From Chloroflexota bacterium (GTDB lineage Bacteria; Chloroflexota; Chloroflexia; Thermomicrobiales; UBA6265), in assembly GCA_023424355.1 (NCBI GenBank), contig JAFAEA010000184.1, positions 1 through 15,255 on the forward strand: 15,255 nt of DNA. Reading direction: 5' to 3'. Position 1 is the stretch's first letter, and every line of letters begins with the position of its first letter. Under the pieces are notes generated by a model. It was not told the origin of the DNA. It saw only the letters and a program-made list of their open reading frames with translations, and searched no databases. This document shows positions 7,143-14,459 of this stretch, one piece after another. A program made the position numbers and the translations under genes.

Positions 7143-9253
7143 CGATCAGGCGAATCGATCTCCTCCGCATCGAAGATATTTCTCACGGCCCGAAATGATT
7201 CGGTCGGATCACGATCTGGTTCGGCAGGTGCCTCGGATTCAACCTCATCCACCGATTTCTCAATCGGTGGAGCCGTGTAGCTCGCCGTTTCCACTTCTCT
7301 TATAGACGGTGCGGAATCACTCGGTGGTTCTTGAGGTGGTTGAGGCTGCGGATCGGGTTTTGGCGCTGGATCTGGAGCGGCTGCCTGCGGTTTGCGCGCA
7401 ACTCGCTGGCGGAAGTTATCGATCGTGAAGCACTCCAAAGTGAGCGGTCGCCCCATCACCCGCGAGATAACCTGTTCAACCACGATCCTGGTTTCATCTG
7501 AATTGATCTTGTCCGCATGGAATGTATAGGGCGCGGTAAGAATTACCGTGTTGCCTTCGAGAGCAACCGGATCCATTTCGGAGAGCAGGGCACCGGTACG
7601 CACATTTTCGGCGTGCACATCAGCCTTGATCTTGCCCCAACTATTGCGAATGGCATCGACACCAGAATCATCACCCTGTGCAGTCGGCTCAGGTGCGCGC
7701 GAAACTGGCGACGGGGTAGAAGCTGGCGTGCTTTGTTGCGGTGCCGGTCGCGATTCTTGCCGCGGCGGTTGGCTCACGGACTGCGCCGGTGCCTGATTCG
7801 CCGGCGCCTGACGTCGCTGTCCACCCTGAACTCTGCCAATGAGATTCCCGGAACCTGCCGGTTTCAGTGGAGGTGCTTGCTCCTGCTGCGGCTGATTTGC
7901 AGATGGTGCCGAAGTTTCGGCGGCTTGCTGTACCGGCGGCTGGGCAGCCTGGTATACCGGGCGAGATCCACGAATCGCCCCTTCAACCACTGCAATCTCC
8001 AGCGGCAGTTGTGCGATACTCGCGTGTTTCACCTTGAAATCAATATCGCCAAAGATGCGCGTCAGTTCCGCGAGTTCGGCAAGATCGAATTTCTTCGCCA
8101 ACTGCTTGCCGGCGGCATCCAGATCGCTGTGACCACCGGATCGCTCGAGCAGAAGTTCACGCATGTAGGTGAGCAACTGTCGTGCAAGCTGACGAACATC
8201 ATCGCCGGCAGCAACGGCATCGCCCACCGCGCGGACCCCGGCGCCTGCATCGCGATCGGCGAGGGCATTCGCAATGTCCTCAACCCGATCATTCCGGCTT
8301 ACACCGAGAACCGTGCGCACCAAATCGACGGTCACAGTCGTTGATTCATCGTCGGCGTTCTCACGGTAGACCGCTACCTGATCGAGCAATCCCTGCGCAT
8401 CGCGCAGCGAACCTGTCGCGTGGCGAGCAATCATCATCTTGGCATCGTCATCGATTTCAATGTTCTCGGCCGCCGCCAGCTTGGTGAGATTGGCGACCGT
8501 TGCATCCAGACTGATGCGTCGGAAATCGAACCGCTGACAGCGACTAACGATGGTCTGCAGCAGATCTTCCGGATCCGTCGTGGCCAGCACAAACTTGGTG
8601 TGGGCTGGCGGTTCCTCCAGAGTTTTCAGGAACGCATTGGCGGCTGCACCCGTGATCTGGTGTGCTTCGTCGATGATGTAGAACTTGGTCTTGAGTTGCG
8701 TCGGTGCGTATTTCACGCGTTCGCGCAGATCGCGGATGTCATCGATACCACGGTTACTGGCGGCGTCGATCTCGATCACATCGGTCGTTGCACCGGTATT
8801 GATGGCAATACAACTCGGGCATTCATTGCACGGACGCTTGTTTGGATCGGGATGCTCGCAGTTAACGGCCTTTGCCAGGATTCTGGCTGTACTGGTCTTA
8901 CCAGTTCCTCGTGGCCCGCAGAAGAGATAGGCGTGGGCAATGCGATCCAGCGCGATGGCATTTCGCAGCGTGTTCACCACGTGCTCCTGACCAAAGTGTT
9001 CATCCGCATCAAATGTTTGCGGGCGATACTTTCGGTACAGTGCAGTCGGTGCCGCAGCAGCAACCTGTCGCGATGCAGGGGCGGCCTCCGTCGTTTTCAT
9101 AGCGGCAGGTGGATCAGATTCGAAGCCCGGCATCGGCATTGATGGAGCCGATTGAGGTTCTTCCTCTGGCGCCTCGATTTGCTCCTCCTCGGGTTCTTGC
9201 TCTGGCTCTGGCGAGCCAAACGCACTCAAATCGAACAGCGATCCGTCAGACAT
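7139..9253 (-). CDS. dnaX: DNA polymerase III subunit tau (clamp loader), with acidic N-terminal extension
   Basis: AAA+ ATPase of the clamp loader, 704 residues from this start. The core begins at TALYRKYRPQTF (70-81) and shows Walker A GPRGTGKT (113-120), a zinc site of Cys132, Cys142, Cys145 and Cys148, Walker B IIDEAHQ (193-199), sensor 1 ATTDPED (224-230) and the SRC motif (237-239). DnaX normally starts within a few residues of ALYRKYRP; here about 69 residues precede it, opening MSDGSLFDLSAFG and then very Glu/Pro-rich. After the third domain come Pro/Gln-rich linkers, a tau-type domain (near DAIRNSWGKIKADV to PLTLECF) and an acidic tail. I chose ATG 9253 since GGAG lies 8 bases before it; an in-frame ATG at 9280 has no such site. 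No slippery A-run for a gamma form is evident. Confidence 0.95.
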   Translation of the reverse strand: MSDGSLFDLSAFGSPEPEQEPEEEQIEAPEEEPQSAPSMPMPGFESDPPAAMKTTEAAPASRQVAAAAPTALYRKYRPQTFDADEHFGQEHVVNTLRNAIALDRIAHAYLFCGPRGTGKTSTARILAKAVNCEHPDPNKRPCNECPSCIAINTGATTDVIEIDAASNRGIDDIRDLRERVKYAPTQLKTKFYIIDEAHQITGAAANAFLKTLEEPPAHTKFVLATTDPEDLLQTIVSRCQRFDFRRISLDATVANLTKLAAAENIEIDDDAKMMIARHATGSLRDAQGLLDQVAVYRENADDESTTVTVDLVRTVLGVSRNDRVEDIANALADRDAGAGVRAVGDAVAAGDDVRQLARQLLTYMRELLLERSGGHSDLDAAGKQLAKKFDLAELAELTRIFGDIDFKVKHASIAQLPLEIAVVEGAIRGSRPVYQAAQPPVQQAAETSAPSANQPQQEQAPPLKPAGSGNLIGRVQGGQRRQAPANQAPAQSVSQPPRQESRPAPQQSTPASTPSPVSRAPEPTAQGDDSGVDAIRNSWGKIKADVHAENVRTGALLSEMDPVALEGNTVILTAPYTFHADKINSDETRIVVEQVISRVMGRPLTLECFTIDNFRQRVARKPQAAAPDPAPKPDPQPQPPQEPPSDSAPSIREVETASYTAPPIEKSVDEVESEAPAEPDRDPTESFRAVRNIFDAEEIDSPDR

Positions 9254-9261
9254 GTGGGCAA

Positions 9262-9268
9262 CTCCAAA
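9262..9268 (-). promoter_or_regulatory. Ribosome binding site that favours the shorter dnaX start
   Basis: TTTGGAG on the minus strand lies 8 bases before the ATG at 9253. The next in-frame ATG upstream, at 9280, has no purine-rich stretch in front of it. Confidence 0.6.
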
Positions 9269-9298
9269 CTTCGCGGCCATCGGTCAAGGTCGTTCACC

Positions 9299-9329
9299 TT
9301 GAAGGCGTTGAGACAGATTCAAGTATAGT
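9299..9329 (+). promoter_or_regulatory. Possible promoter for rsmI
   Basis: TATAGT at 9324-9329 matches the -10 consensus at 5 of 6 positions and lies 36 bases before the rsmI start. The best -35, TTGAAG at 9299-9304, is 19 bases away, longer than ideal. Read on the other strand, the same spot gives TATACT (9322-9327), which could serve dnaX, so this may be an overlapping divergent promoter. Confidence 0.35.
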
Positions 9330-9365
9330 GCCTGCAGTACTGGATGAATGTTGTGTGAGGCAGTT

Positions 9366-10187
9366 ATGGGCACGCTCTATGTAGTGGCAACACCGATCGG
9401 AAACCTGCAGGATTTCACTCCGCGGGCGATAGAAACACTGAAGAGTGTCTCCCTCATTGCCGCCGAGGATACACGCCACAGCGGTACCTTGCGCACCACC
9501 TTTGATATCTCCACACCTATGGTGAGTTATCACCATCACAATCGCAGCCAACGCGAGCAGCAATTGTTGGATGCACTGGATTCTGGCGATGTTGCGTTGA
9601 TCTCCGATGCCGGTACGCCGGCAATTGCCGATCCTGGTCAGGAAATCGTCGCTGCCGCCCACGCTGCTGGACACACGGTCGTCCCGATTCCGGGAGCCAG
9701 TGCCGCAATCGCTGCCGTCAGCGCCTCTGGTTTGGTGACAGGACCATTCATCTTCCTGGGATTCGTTGAACGCAAGGGCGAGGGGAGGCGACTCGCTCTC
9801 GAGAAAGCCCGGCAGACCTCCTGGCCGGTGGTGCTGTTCGAGAGTCCGCAGCGATTGATCGAAACCCTCGCTGATCTTCGCGGTGTCTTCGGGGACACAC
9901 CATCAATCGTTGCTCGCGAGCTGACCAAGATGCATGAGGAGATCGTATCTGGCACGCTATCCGAACTCGAGGCTCATTTCTCCCAATCTGAAGTGCGCGG
10001 TGAAATCGTTATCGTCGTCGGCGAGTCGGATGTTGTTGCAGACGACATCGATCTCGAATCCGTTGCCCGCAGGCTCCTGGCGGAGGGACTGAAACCAAGC
10101 AAGGCTGCACGCGAACTCGCCAGTATCGCCAACATCGGCAGTGATGAGGCATATGCCTTAATCCGAGGGTTGCGAGATTCCGATTAA
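9366..10187 (+). CDS. rsmI: 16S rRNA (cytidine1402-2'-O)-methyltransferase
   Basis: RsmI methylates the ribose of C1402 in the ribosomal P site using S-adenosylmethionine. The 273-residue protein has the tetrapyrrole-methylase fold signatures of this family: GTLYVVATPIGNLQDFTPRA at the N-terminus, AEDTRHSGTL, LISDAGTPAIADPG, VPIPGASAAIAAVSASG, FIFLGF.ERK and LFESPQRL..TL. A C-terminal helix-turn-helix-like region follows (EGLKPSKAARELASI). I chose the ATG at 9366 because GAGG lies 5 bases before it and the protein then begins where relatives do; an ATG at 9348 would add MLCEAV and has a poorer ribosome site. It stands alone on its strand and its TAA overlaps the TAA of the convergent SEDS gene. 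Confidence 0.96.
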   Translation: MGTLYVVATPIGNLQDFTPRAIETLKSVSLIAAEDTRHSGTLRTTFDISTPMVSYHHHNRSQREQQLLDALDSGDVALISDAGTPAIADPGQEIVAAAHAAGHTVVPIPGASAAIAAVSASGLVTGPFIFLGFVERKGEGRRLALEKARQTSWPVVLFESPQRLIETLADLRGVFGDTPSIVARELTKMHEEIVSGTLSELEAHFSQSEVRGEIVIVVGESDVVADDIDLESVARRLLAEGLKPSKAARELASIANIGSDEAYALIRGLRDSD

Positions 10188-11362
10188 AGCGGCTGGAATC
10201 CCAGCTTGCGGTGGTGCATGCGAATACTCTGCAGGATTCCGACGAACACCATACTGGTCCACAGCGAACTCACACCGGCGCTCACGAACGGAAGCGTAAT
10301 ACCGGCAACCGGCATGAGGCCGATGTTCATGCCGATATTGAGCGTGGCCTGGAAGAAGAACATACCGCCGGCACAAATGGCGATCATCTGGCCGAAGTGA
10401 TCACGCGCGACTTCTGCGATTGAGAGGCATCGCCAAATCAGGATAAGCATGGCGATCATGAGGCCGATCATGCCGACAAAGCCGAACATACCGCTGGCAT
10501 GCGCGAAGATGAAGTCGGATTCCGCCACACCGAGCAGATTGAGCGTGCTCTGCGTACCACCGCGAATGCCCTCGCCAAACATTCCACCGGCACCGATTGC
10601 TGTACGTGCCTGAATTATCTGGTAGCCACCACCGAGCTGATCGGAATCCGGATCGAAACTCACCAACAGGCGGATTTTTTGATACGGCTCCAGCACGAAC
10701 TGCCAGGCAAACAATACGAGGAATGGCAGGCTGATGGCGGTGACCGCAATCCAGACCTTGCTGGTGCGCATGGCCAGCAAAGAACTCAGCCAAATCGCGA
10801 TGTAGACCATGGTCTGGCCAAGGTCGGGACCGATGAGGATCAACAGCGAAGGCAGACCGACAATCAGCGCGGCGATCACGAAGTTGCTGAGGCGCTTCAT
10901 ATCCGCCCCCTGACCCGCAACGAACGCTGCCAGGGCCAGAACCGTGGTGATCTTCGTGAATTCCGATGGCTGGATGAGCGTGAATCCCAGATTGAACCAG
11001 TTCTGCGCACCGGCCACCGTCACACCCAGCGGGGTCTGAACTGCTACGAGGAGCAGCAATCCAGCGATGTACATCGGCCACACCAACGCGTGGAGGTAGC
11101 GATAGTCCAGACTGGCGAAGAAGAACATCAGCACCAGGCCGATGGCACCAAAGATCATGTGCTTGGTGCCATCGTTGAGCGTGGCCGGGTTCGGGAGACC
11201 GACGGCGCTCCAGATGCTGATGGTCCCGAAGGCCATCAGCACCCCCATGGTGAGGAACAACATCCAGTCGAAATCGCGCCAGCGGTCAGTGCCAACACTG
11301 TAGGAAGGGATTTCAATTTTGTGGCGACGAGGCAGGTACATAGAATTTCCGGATTGAGCCAC
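10184..11362 (-). CDS. SEDS-family peptidoglycan glycosyltransferase (RodA/FtsW type), divergent
   Basis: Integral membrane protein of 392 residues with about ten hydrophobic segments. SEDS proteins polymerise lipid II into glycan strands with a class B PBP. Family motifs: AQNWFNLGFTLIQPSEFTKI (119-138), GPDLGQTMVY (178-187), YQIIQARTAIGAGG (247-260) and ESDFIFA, where Asp283 aligns with the essential E. coli RodA D262. It is nearer RodA than FtsW. Two normally strict motifs deviate: HASGMFG replaces the usual A/G-EELG after TDFIFA, and PFVSAGVSS replaces PFVSYGGSS. The start is uncertain: the GTG at 11362 overlaps the HD gene stop by one base (TAGTG), while an in-frame ATG at 11341 with a weak GGAA site would shorten it by seven residues. 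No mreB/C/D or PBP gene is adjacent. Confidence 0.9.
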   Translation of the reverse strand: MAQSGNSMYLPRRHKIEIPSYSVGTDRWRDFDWMLFLTMGVLMAFGTISIWSAVGLPNPATLNDGTKHMIFGAIGLVLMFFFASLDYRYLHALVWPMYIAGLLLLVAVQTPLGVTVAGAQNWFNLGFTLIQPSEFTKITTVLALAAFVAGQGADMKRLSNFVIAALIVGLPSLLILIGPDLGQTMVYIAIWLSSLLAMRTSKVWIAVTAISLPFLVLFAWQFVLEPYQKIRLLVSFDPDSDQLGGGYQIIQARTAIGAGGMFGEGIRGGTQSTLNLLGVAESDFIFAHASGMFGFVGMIGLMIAMLILIWRCLSIAEVARDHFGQMIAICAGGMFFFQATLNIGMNIGLMPVAGITLPFVSAGVSSLWTSMVFVGILQSIRMHHRKLGFQPL

Positions 11363-12060
11363 TAGAGCACGGCAACCTGATTAATAGTAATGCGGAAGGT
11401 TTGATTGAGCAGATTGGCGGCGCGGCGGCACATTTGCATACGCGGCAAGAAAAGCTCGAAGTATTTCATCACACTTGCGAGTTCGGTATCGATCTCAAGT
11501 TCCAGTGTGATCGTTTTGGCCTCCGCATTCACGCGCAAGAACGATGATGTAGTGGCGTAGTTCATCTGATCGTGTTCATCGAACTCTGCCGGCTCTGTCT
11601 CACGAACGCGACTTCGGTGCACATCGCTCTTGTCCGCCAGAATCAGCGCTGCGCTTACCGGATTCACCGGTTCGCCTAGCTTGCCATGATCGTCTCCGTG
11701 AGAGCCAATGGCACTCATGATCACAATCACGTCCTCAGGGGCCATGCCGCGGGCTGCGAGTATCTGATGAGCGATTACCGCTCCAGTGCTGGCATGACCA
11801 TGCCGACTCACCACGTTGCCGATATCGTGCGTAAAGCCAGCGATGGCGGCGAGTTCCTGCATGCGTTCATCGTAGCCGAGGCGTTGCAATACTCCGCGCG
11901 CGATCTTTGAAACCAGGCCCACATGACGAAAACCATGCTCGGTGTAGCCAAGAACACCAAGGTTCTGATCGGCAGCAGCGATCATCGCGCGGATTTCCTC
12001 ATCGTGTTCGATTTCGGCAAAGGTGAGTTTGGTAGAGGTGCGAGGTTCGGTAGCAGTCAT
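11362..12060 (-). CDS. HD-domain phosphohydrolase
   Basis: A 232-residue soluble protein with the metal-binding HD fold: His46 (GFRHVG), the His78-Asp79 pair in GFTHDIGNVVSRHGH, His121 in IGSHGD, and ALILADKSDVHRSRVR (138-153) carrying the distal Asp. HD proteins hydrolyse phosphate esters, often nucleotides or signalling nucleotides; the substrate here cannot be read from sequence. A C-terminal alpha/beta segment (about 170-230) follows. The frame is open up to 12213, which would run into the divergent nfeD, so I place the start at the ATG of MTATEPR (12060), where the HD region begins normally; an ATG at 12120 with GAGG close before it is an alternative (252 residues). It is first in a two-gene unit with the SEDS gene. 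Confidence 0.85.
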   Translation of the reverse strand: MTATEPRTSTKLTFAEIEHDEEIRAMIAAADQNLGVLGYTEHGFRHVGLVSKIARGVLQRLGYDERMQELAAIAGFTHDIGNVVSRHGHASTGAVIAHQILAARGMAPEDVIVIMSAIGSHGDDHGKLGEPVNPVSAALILADKSDVHRSRVRETEPAEFDEHDQMNYATTSSFLRVNAEAKTITLELEIDTELASVMKYFELFLPRMQMCRRAANLLNQTFRITINQVAVL

Positions 12061-12071
12061 GTGTCGCCCAC

Positions 12072-12105
12072 GTGTACGTATCGGAATGTCGGTATGATCG
12101 TACAC
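12072..12105. repeat. Inverted repeat in the HD gene / nfeD divergent region
   Basis: GTGTACG (12072-12078) and CGTACAC (12099-12105) form a 7-bp perfect inverted repeat with a 20-base spacer, just upstream of the HD gene start on the minus strand. A related short repeat, GTACA (12160-12164) and TGTAC (12170-12174), lies on the nfeD side. They may be operator half-sites or leader structure; either could be chance. Confidence 0.3.
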
Positions 12106-12149
12106 TAAACGCACACCCATAAACCTCATCTCAATTAATGGATGCACGG

Positions 12150-12155
12150 TATAAT
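12150..12155 (+). promoter_or_regulatory. Probable -10 element of the nfeD-flotillin promoter
   Basis: A perfect TATAAT lies 44 bases before the nfeD ATG, which would place transcription start near 12161-12163. There is no good -35 at 16-18 bases (CATCTC), so strength may depend on an activator or on the flanking AT-rich sequence. The GTACA/TGTAC inverted repeat at 12160-12174 would overlap the transcription start. Confidence 0.5.
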
Positions 12156-12199
12156 TACGGTACAACAGCTGTACGAACGCCAAAAGAAGGGTGTCGAAA

Positions 12200-12793
12200 A
12201 TGTTTCCAATCAACGACTACTTCGATGCCATACTGGTCGGCGGATTTCTCTTCGGGATTTTGTTCACTGTCGGTTCCGTCGTCCTGGGATTCGCTGATCT
12301 TGGTGGCGATGCCGATTCGGGACATGATTTTGACCACGGTGCCGATGGAAACGGTCACGGATTTCATCTTTTCAACGTCAGTTCAGTTCTGGCTTTTATC
12401 ACCTGGTTTAGCGGAACTACGTACCTTGCTCGCAACGGATTCGGCTGGATTGTCGGCCTGGCCATTCTGCTTGGTCTGGTGGTTGGATTGGCCGGTGCCA
12501 TGGCCATCAGTTGGTTCATGTATTCTTTTCTACGCAAGAACAGTCCGGAACTGAATCCTGCAGATTGGGATCAGGTTGGGCAGATCGGACGGGTCACCGG
12601 TACCATCTTTCCAACAGGCACTGGAGAGGTGATTTACGAGCGACACGGTAGCCGTCATGCGATTCCGGCTCGCACCAAAGATGGGGTAGGGATCGAAAGA
12701 GACGTCGAAGTCGTTATTCTTGACATAGAAAAGGGAGTGGCTATCGTGCAACCATGGCAGCAGCTCCTGGAAGAACATGATTCCAAAGAGTGA
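12200..12793 (+). CDS. NfeD-like membrane protein
   Basis: A 197-residue membrane protein with an NfeD-type OB-fold. Hydrophobic segments lie at about 10-32, 60-77 and 83-111, followed by a soluble domain (126-186) with the pattern GQIGRVTGTIFPTGTGEVIY and ending VAIVQPW, as in NfeD C-terminal domains. An Asp/His/Gly-rich loop (34-56) lies between the first two membrane segments. The ATG at 12200 has AGAAGGG 8 bases before it; an in-frame GTG at 12191 overlaps that site and is unlikely. It is followed 39 bases later by a flotillin gene, the classic NfeD/flotillin pairing (as in B. subtilis yuaF-yuaG), in which NfeD proteins assist the SPFH protein in the membrane. Confidence 0.9.
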   Translation: MFPINDYFDAILVGGFLFGILFTVGSVVLGFADLGGDADSGHDFDHGADGNGHGFHLFNVSSVLAFITWFSGTTYLARNGFGWIVGLAILLGLVVGLAGAMAISWFMYSFLRKNSPELNPADWDQVGQIGRVTGTIFPTGTGEVIYERHGSRHAIPARTKDGVGIERDVEVVILDIEKGVAIVQPWQQLLEEHDSKE

Positions 12794-12832
12794 TTTGAGG
12801 GCAGAGTCGCCCTGTGTGGAGGAGTATCCTGC

Positions 12833-14380
12833 GTGGGTCTTACATCAATCCTGATAATTGTAGGCGTCATGGTAGTGGTTTTGCTGCTGCTCGCCGCAAT
12901 TATCGCCAATCTGTATCGGAAGGTTGGTCCTAACGAAGCCCTCATTGTGTACGGTTTCGGTGGCACCAAGGTCGTAAAGGGCAGCGGTAAGGTCATCTGG
13001 CCGATGATCCAGCAGAGCCGCGAGCTCAGCCTGGAGCTCATGAGCTTCGATGTGGCACCAACCCAGGATCTCTACACCAATCAGGGTGTGGCAGTGAATG
13101 TGGAGGCCGTGGCGCAGATCAAGGTGAAGTCTGATCCGGTGAGCATTCTCACGGCATCGGAGCAGTTCCTCAGCATGGATTACCAAGCCATGCAGGGGCT
13201 CATACGTCTGGTGATGGAAGGTCATCTCCGCGGTATTGTCGGTCAGCTCACTGTTGAAGCCATCGTGAAGGAACCAGAAATGGTTGCCGATCGCATGCGC
13301 GCCAATGTCGCTGAAGATATGTCCAAGATGGGACTCGAGGTGGTGAGCTTCACCATCCGCGAAGTCACCGATTCCAACGACTACATTCTCAATATGGGTA
13401 AGCCGGATGTGGCCCTCGTTCGCCGCACCGCCGATATCGCCATCGCCGAGGCAGAGCGCGATACCGCTATCCGCCGTGCGCAGGCCATGCGCGAAGCGAA
13501 GATCGCCGAAGCGGCCGCCGAGCAGGAAAAGGTGCTGGCAGAATCGCTCAGCCAGACCGCTCAGGCCGAGGCCGTGCGCGACCTCAACCTGAAGCAGGCC
13601 GAATACGAACGCGCCGTGCAGGAGCAGCGAGCCCAGGCCGATAAGGCGTATGAGATTCAGGCCAGCGTGCAGCAACAGCGCATTGTGCAGGAACAGGTCC
13701 GCGTTGAGGAAGTCCGCAAGCAAGGTGAAATCGCCGTGCAGGAAGCGGAAATCCTTCGCCGCGAGAAGGAACTTATCGCTACCGTTCTCCGTGCCGCCGA
13801 GGTCGAGAAGCAGCGAATCGAAACCCTTGCCGAAGCCGAGCGCAATCGCGAAGTGCTCAAGGCTCGTGCTATTGCCGAGCGCACACGACTCGAAGGTGAA
13901 GCCGAAGCCGAAGTGGTTCGTATCACTGGTAAGGCCGAAGCCGAGGTTATCGAGGCCAAGGGTCAATCCGAAGCACAGGCCATGCAGGTCAAGGCCGCTG
14001 CTTATCAGGAATACAACCAGGCCGCGATTCTGGATCAGCTTCTGGCCCAGATGCCGGAAATGGTGCGCGCCGCAGCCGAGCCGCTCAACCGCGTCGACAA
14101 GATCACCGTGGTTTCCACCGGCGGCGATGGCGAGAATGGCAGTACCGGTATGAACCGCATCACCAACGATATGACCACGTTGGTGGCGCAGGTGCCAGCA
14201 CTGCTGGAATCCCTCACCGGCGTGAAGTTGGACGAGCTGTTGAAGCACGTCCCGGGCACGCAGGATAACTATCGCAAGTCGCCGAAAACGGCAGCCGCTC
14301 GCAAGCCGGCCGCCGAGGATGCCGAAGTGGTTGAAGCCGAACCAGTTGAGGAAGCGGAAGAGGATTCCGCAGCCGAATAG
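12833..14380 (+). CDS. Flotillin-like SPFH/band 7 membrane protein
   Basis: A 515-residue flotillin. Residues 5-27 are a hydrophobic membrane segment, followed by the SPFH domain (about 30-190; YRKVGPNEALIVYGFGG, then PTQDLYTNQGVAVNVEAVAQ and SFTIREVTDSNDYI). A long Glu/Ala-rich coiled coil spans about 195-395 with many EA/AE repeats, characteristic of flotillins. After a conserved DQLLAQMPEMV helix and a Gly-rich linker comes an acidic Glu/Ala tail. Flotillins oligomerise and organise membrane microdomains. The start is GTG with a strong GGAGGAG 8 bases before it. It is co-directional with nfeD. The repetitive coiled-coil codons produce a long antisense open frame with no support as a gene. 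Confidence 0.95.
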   Translation: MGLTSILIIVGVMVVVLLLLAAIIANLYRKVGPNEALIVYGFGGTKVVKGSGKVIWPMIQQSRELSLELMSFDVAPTQDLYTNQGVAVNVEAVAQIKVKSDPVSILTASEQFLSMDYQAMQGLIRLVMEGHLRGIVGQLTVEAIVKEPEMVADRMRANVAEDMSKMGLEVVSFTIREVTDSNDYILNMGKPDVALVRRTADIAIAEAERDTAIRRAQAMREAKIAEAAAEQEKVLAESLSQTAQAEAVRDLNLKQAEYERAVQEQRAQADKAYEIQASVQQQRIVQEQVRVEEVRKQGEIAVQEAEILRREKELIATVLRAAEVEKQRIETLAEAERNREVLKARAIAERTRLEGEAEAEVVRITGKAEAEVIEAKGQSEAQAMQVKAAAYQEYNQAAILDQLLAQMPEMVRAAAEPLNRVDKITVVSTGGDGENGSTGMNRITNDMTTLVAQVPALLESLTGVKLDELLKHVPGTQDNYRKSPKTAAARKPAAEDAEVVEAEPVEEAEEDSAAE

Positions 14381-14406
14381 ATTGAACCGGGCAAATTTGG
14401 GATACT

Positions 14407-14432
14407 AAACGGGAGGCATATGCCTCCCGTTT
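14407..14432. terminator. Hairpin after the flotillin gene
   Basis: A perfect 26-base palindrome: AAACGGGAGG (14407-14416) pairs with CCTCCCGTTT (14423-14432) around CATATG. It begins 27 bases after the flotillin stop. The T-tract is short (GTTTCTC on plus, GTTTAGT on minus), so termination may be partial. It ends only 27 bases before the next start codon on the same strand. Confidence 0.7.
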
Positions 14433-14459
14433 CTCAATTCGTTCAAGGTGCAACCCGTT

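Noticed and set aside
7139..9253. Programmed frameshift in dnaX producing a gamma subunit
   Set aside because: I looked for a slippery A-rich run in the coding strand after the ATPase domains and saw none; the full-length tau frame is uninterrupted.
12061..12213. A longer N-terminus for the HD protein starting at 12213
   Set aside because: It would overlap the divergent nfeD start and the TATAAT element, and the added residues do not look like the HD family.
13440..13990. Short GAAGCC/GCCGAG-type DNA repeats as a possible tandem-repeat element
   Set aside because: They simply encode the Glu-Ala-rich coiled coil of flotillin and are in frame throughout.
12845..14248. A 467-codon open frame on the minus strand opposite the flotillin gene
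   Set aside because: It mirrors the Glu/Ala-rich coiled-coil codons of flotillin, has a low-complexity His/Leu/Gly composition, and the plus-strand frame is a well-conserved family with a strong ribosome site.
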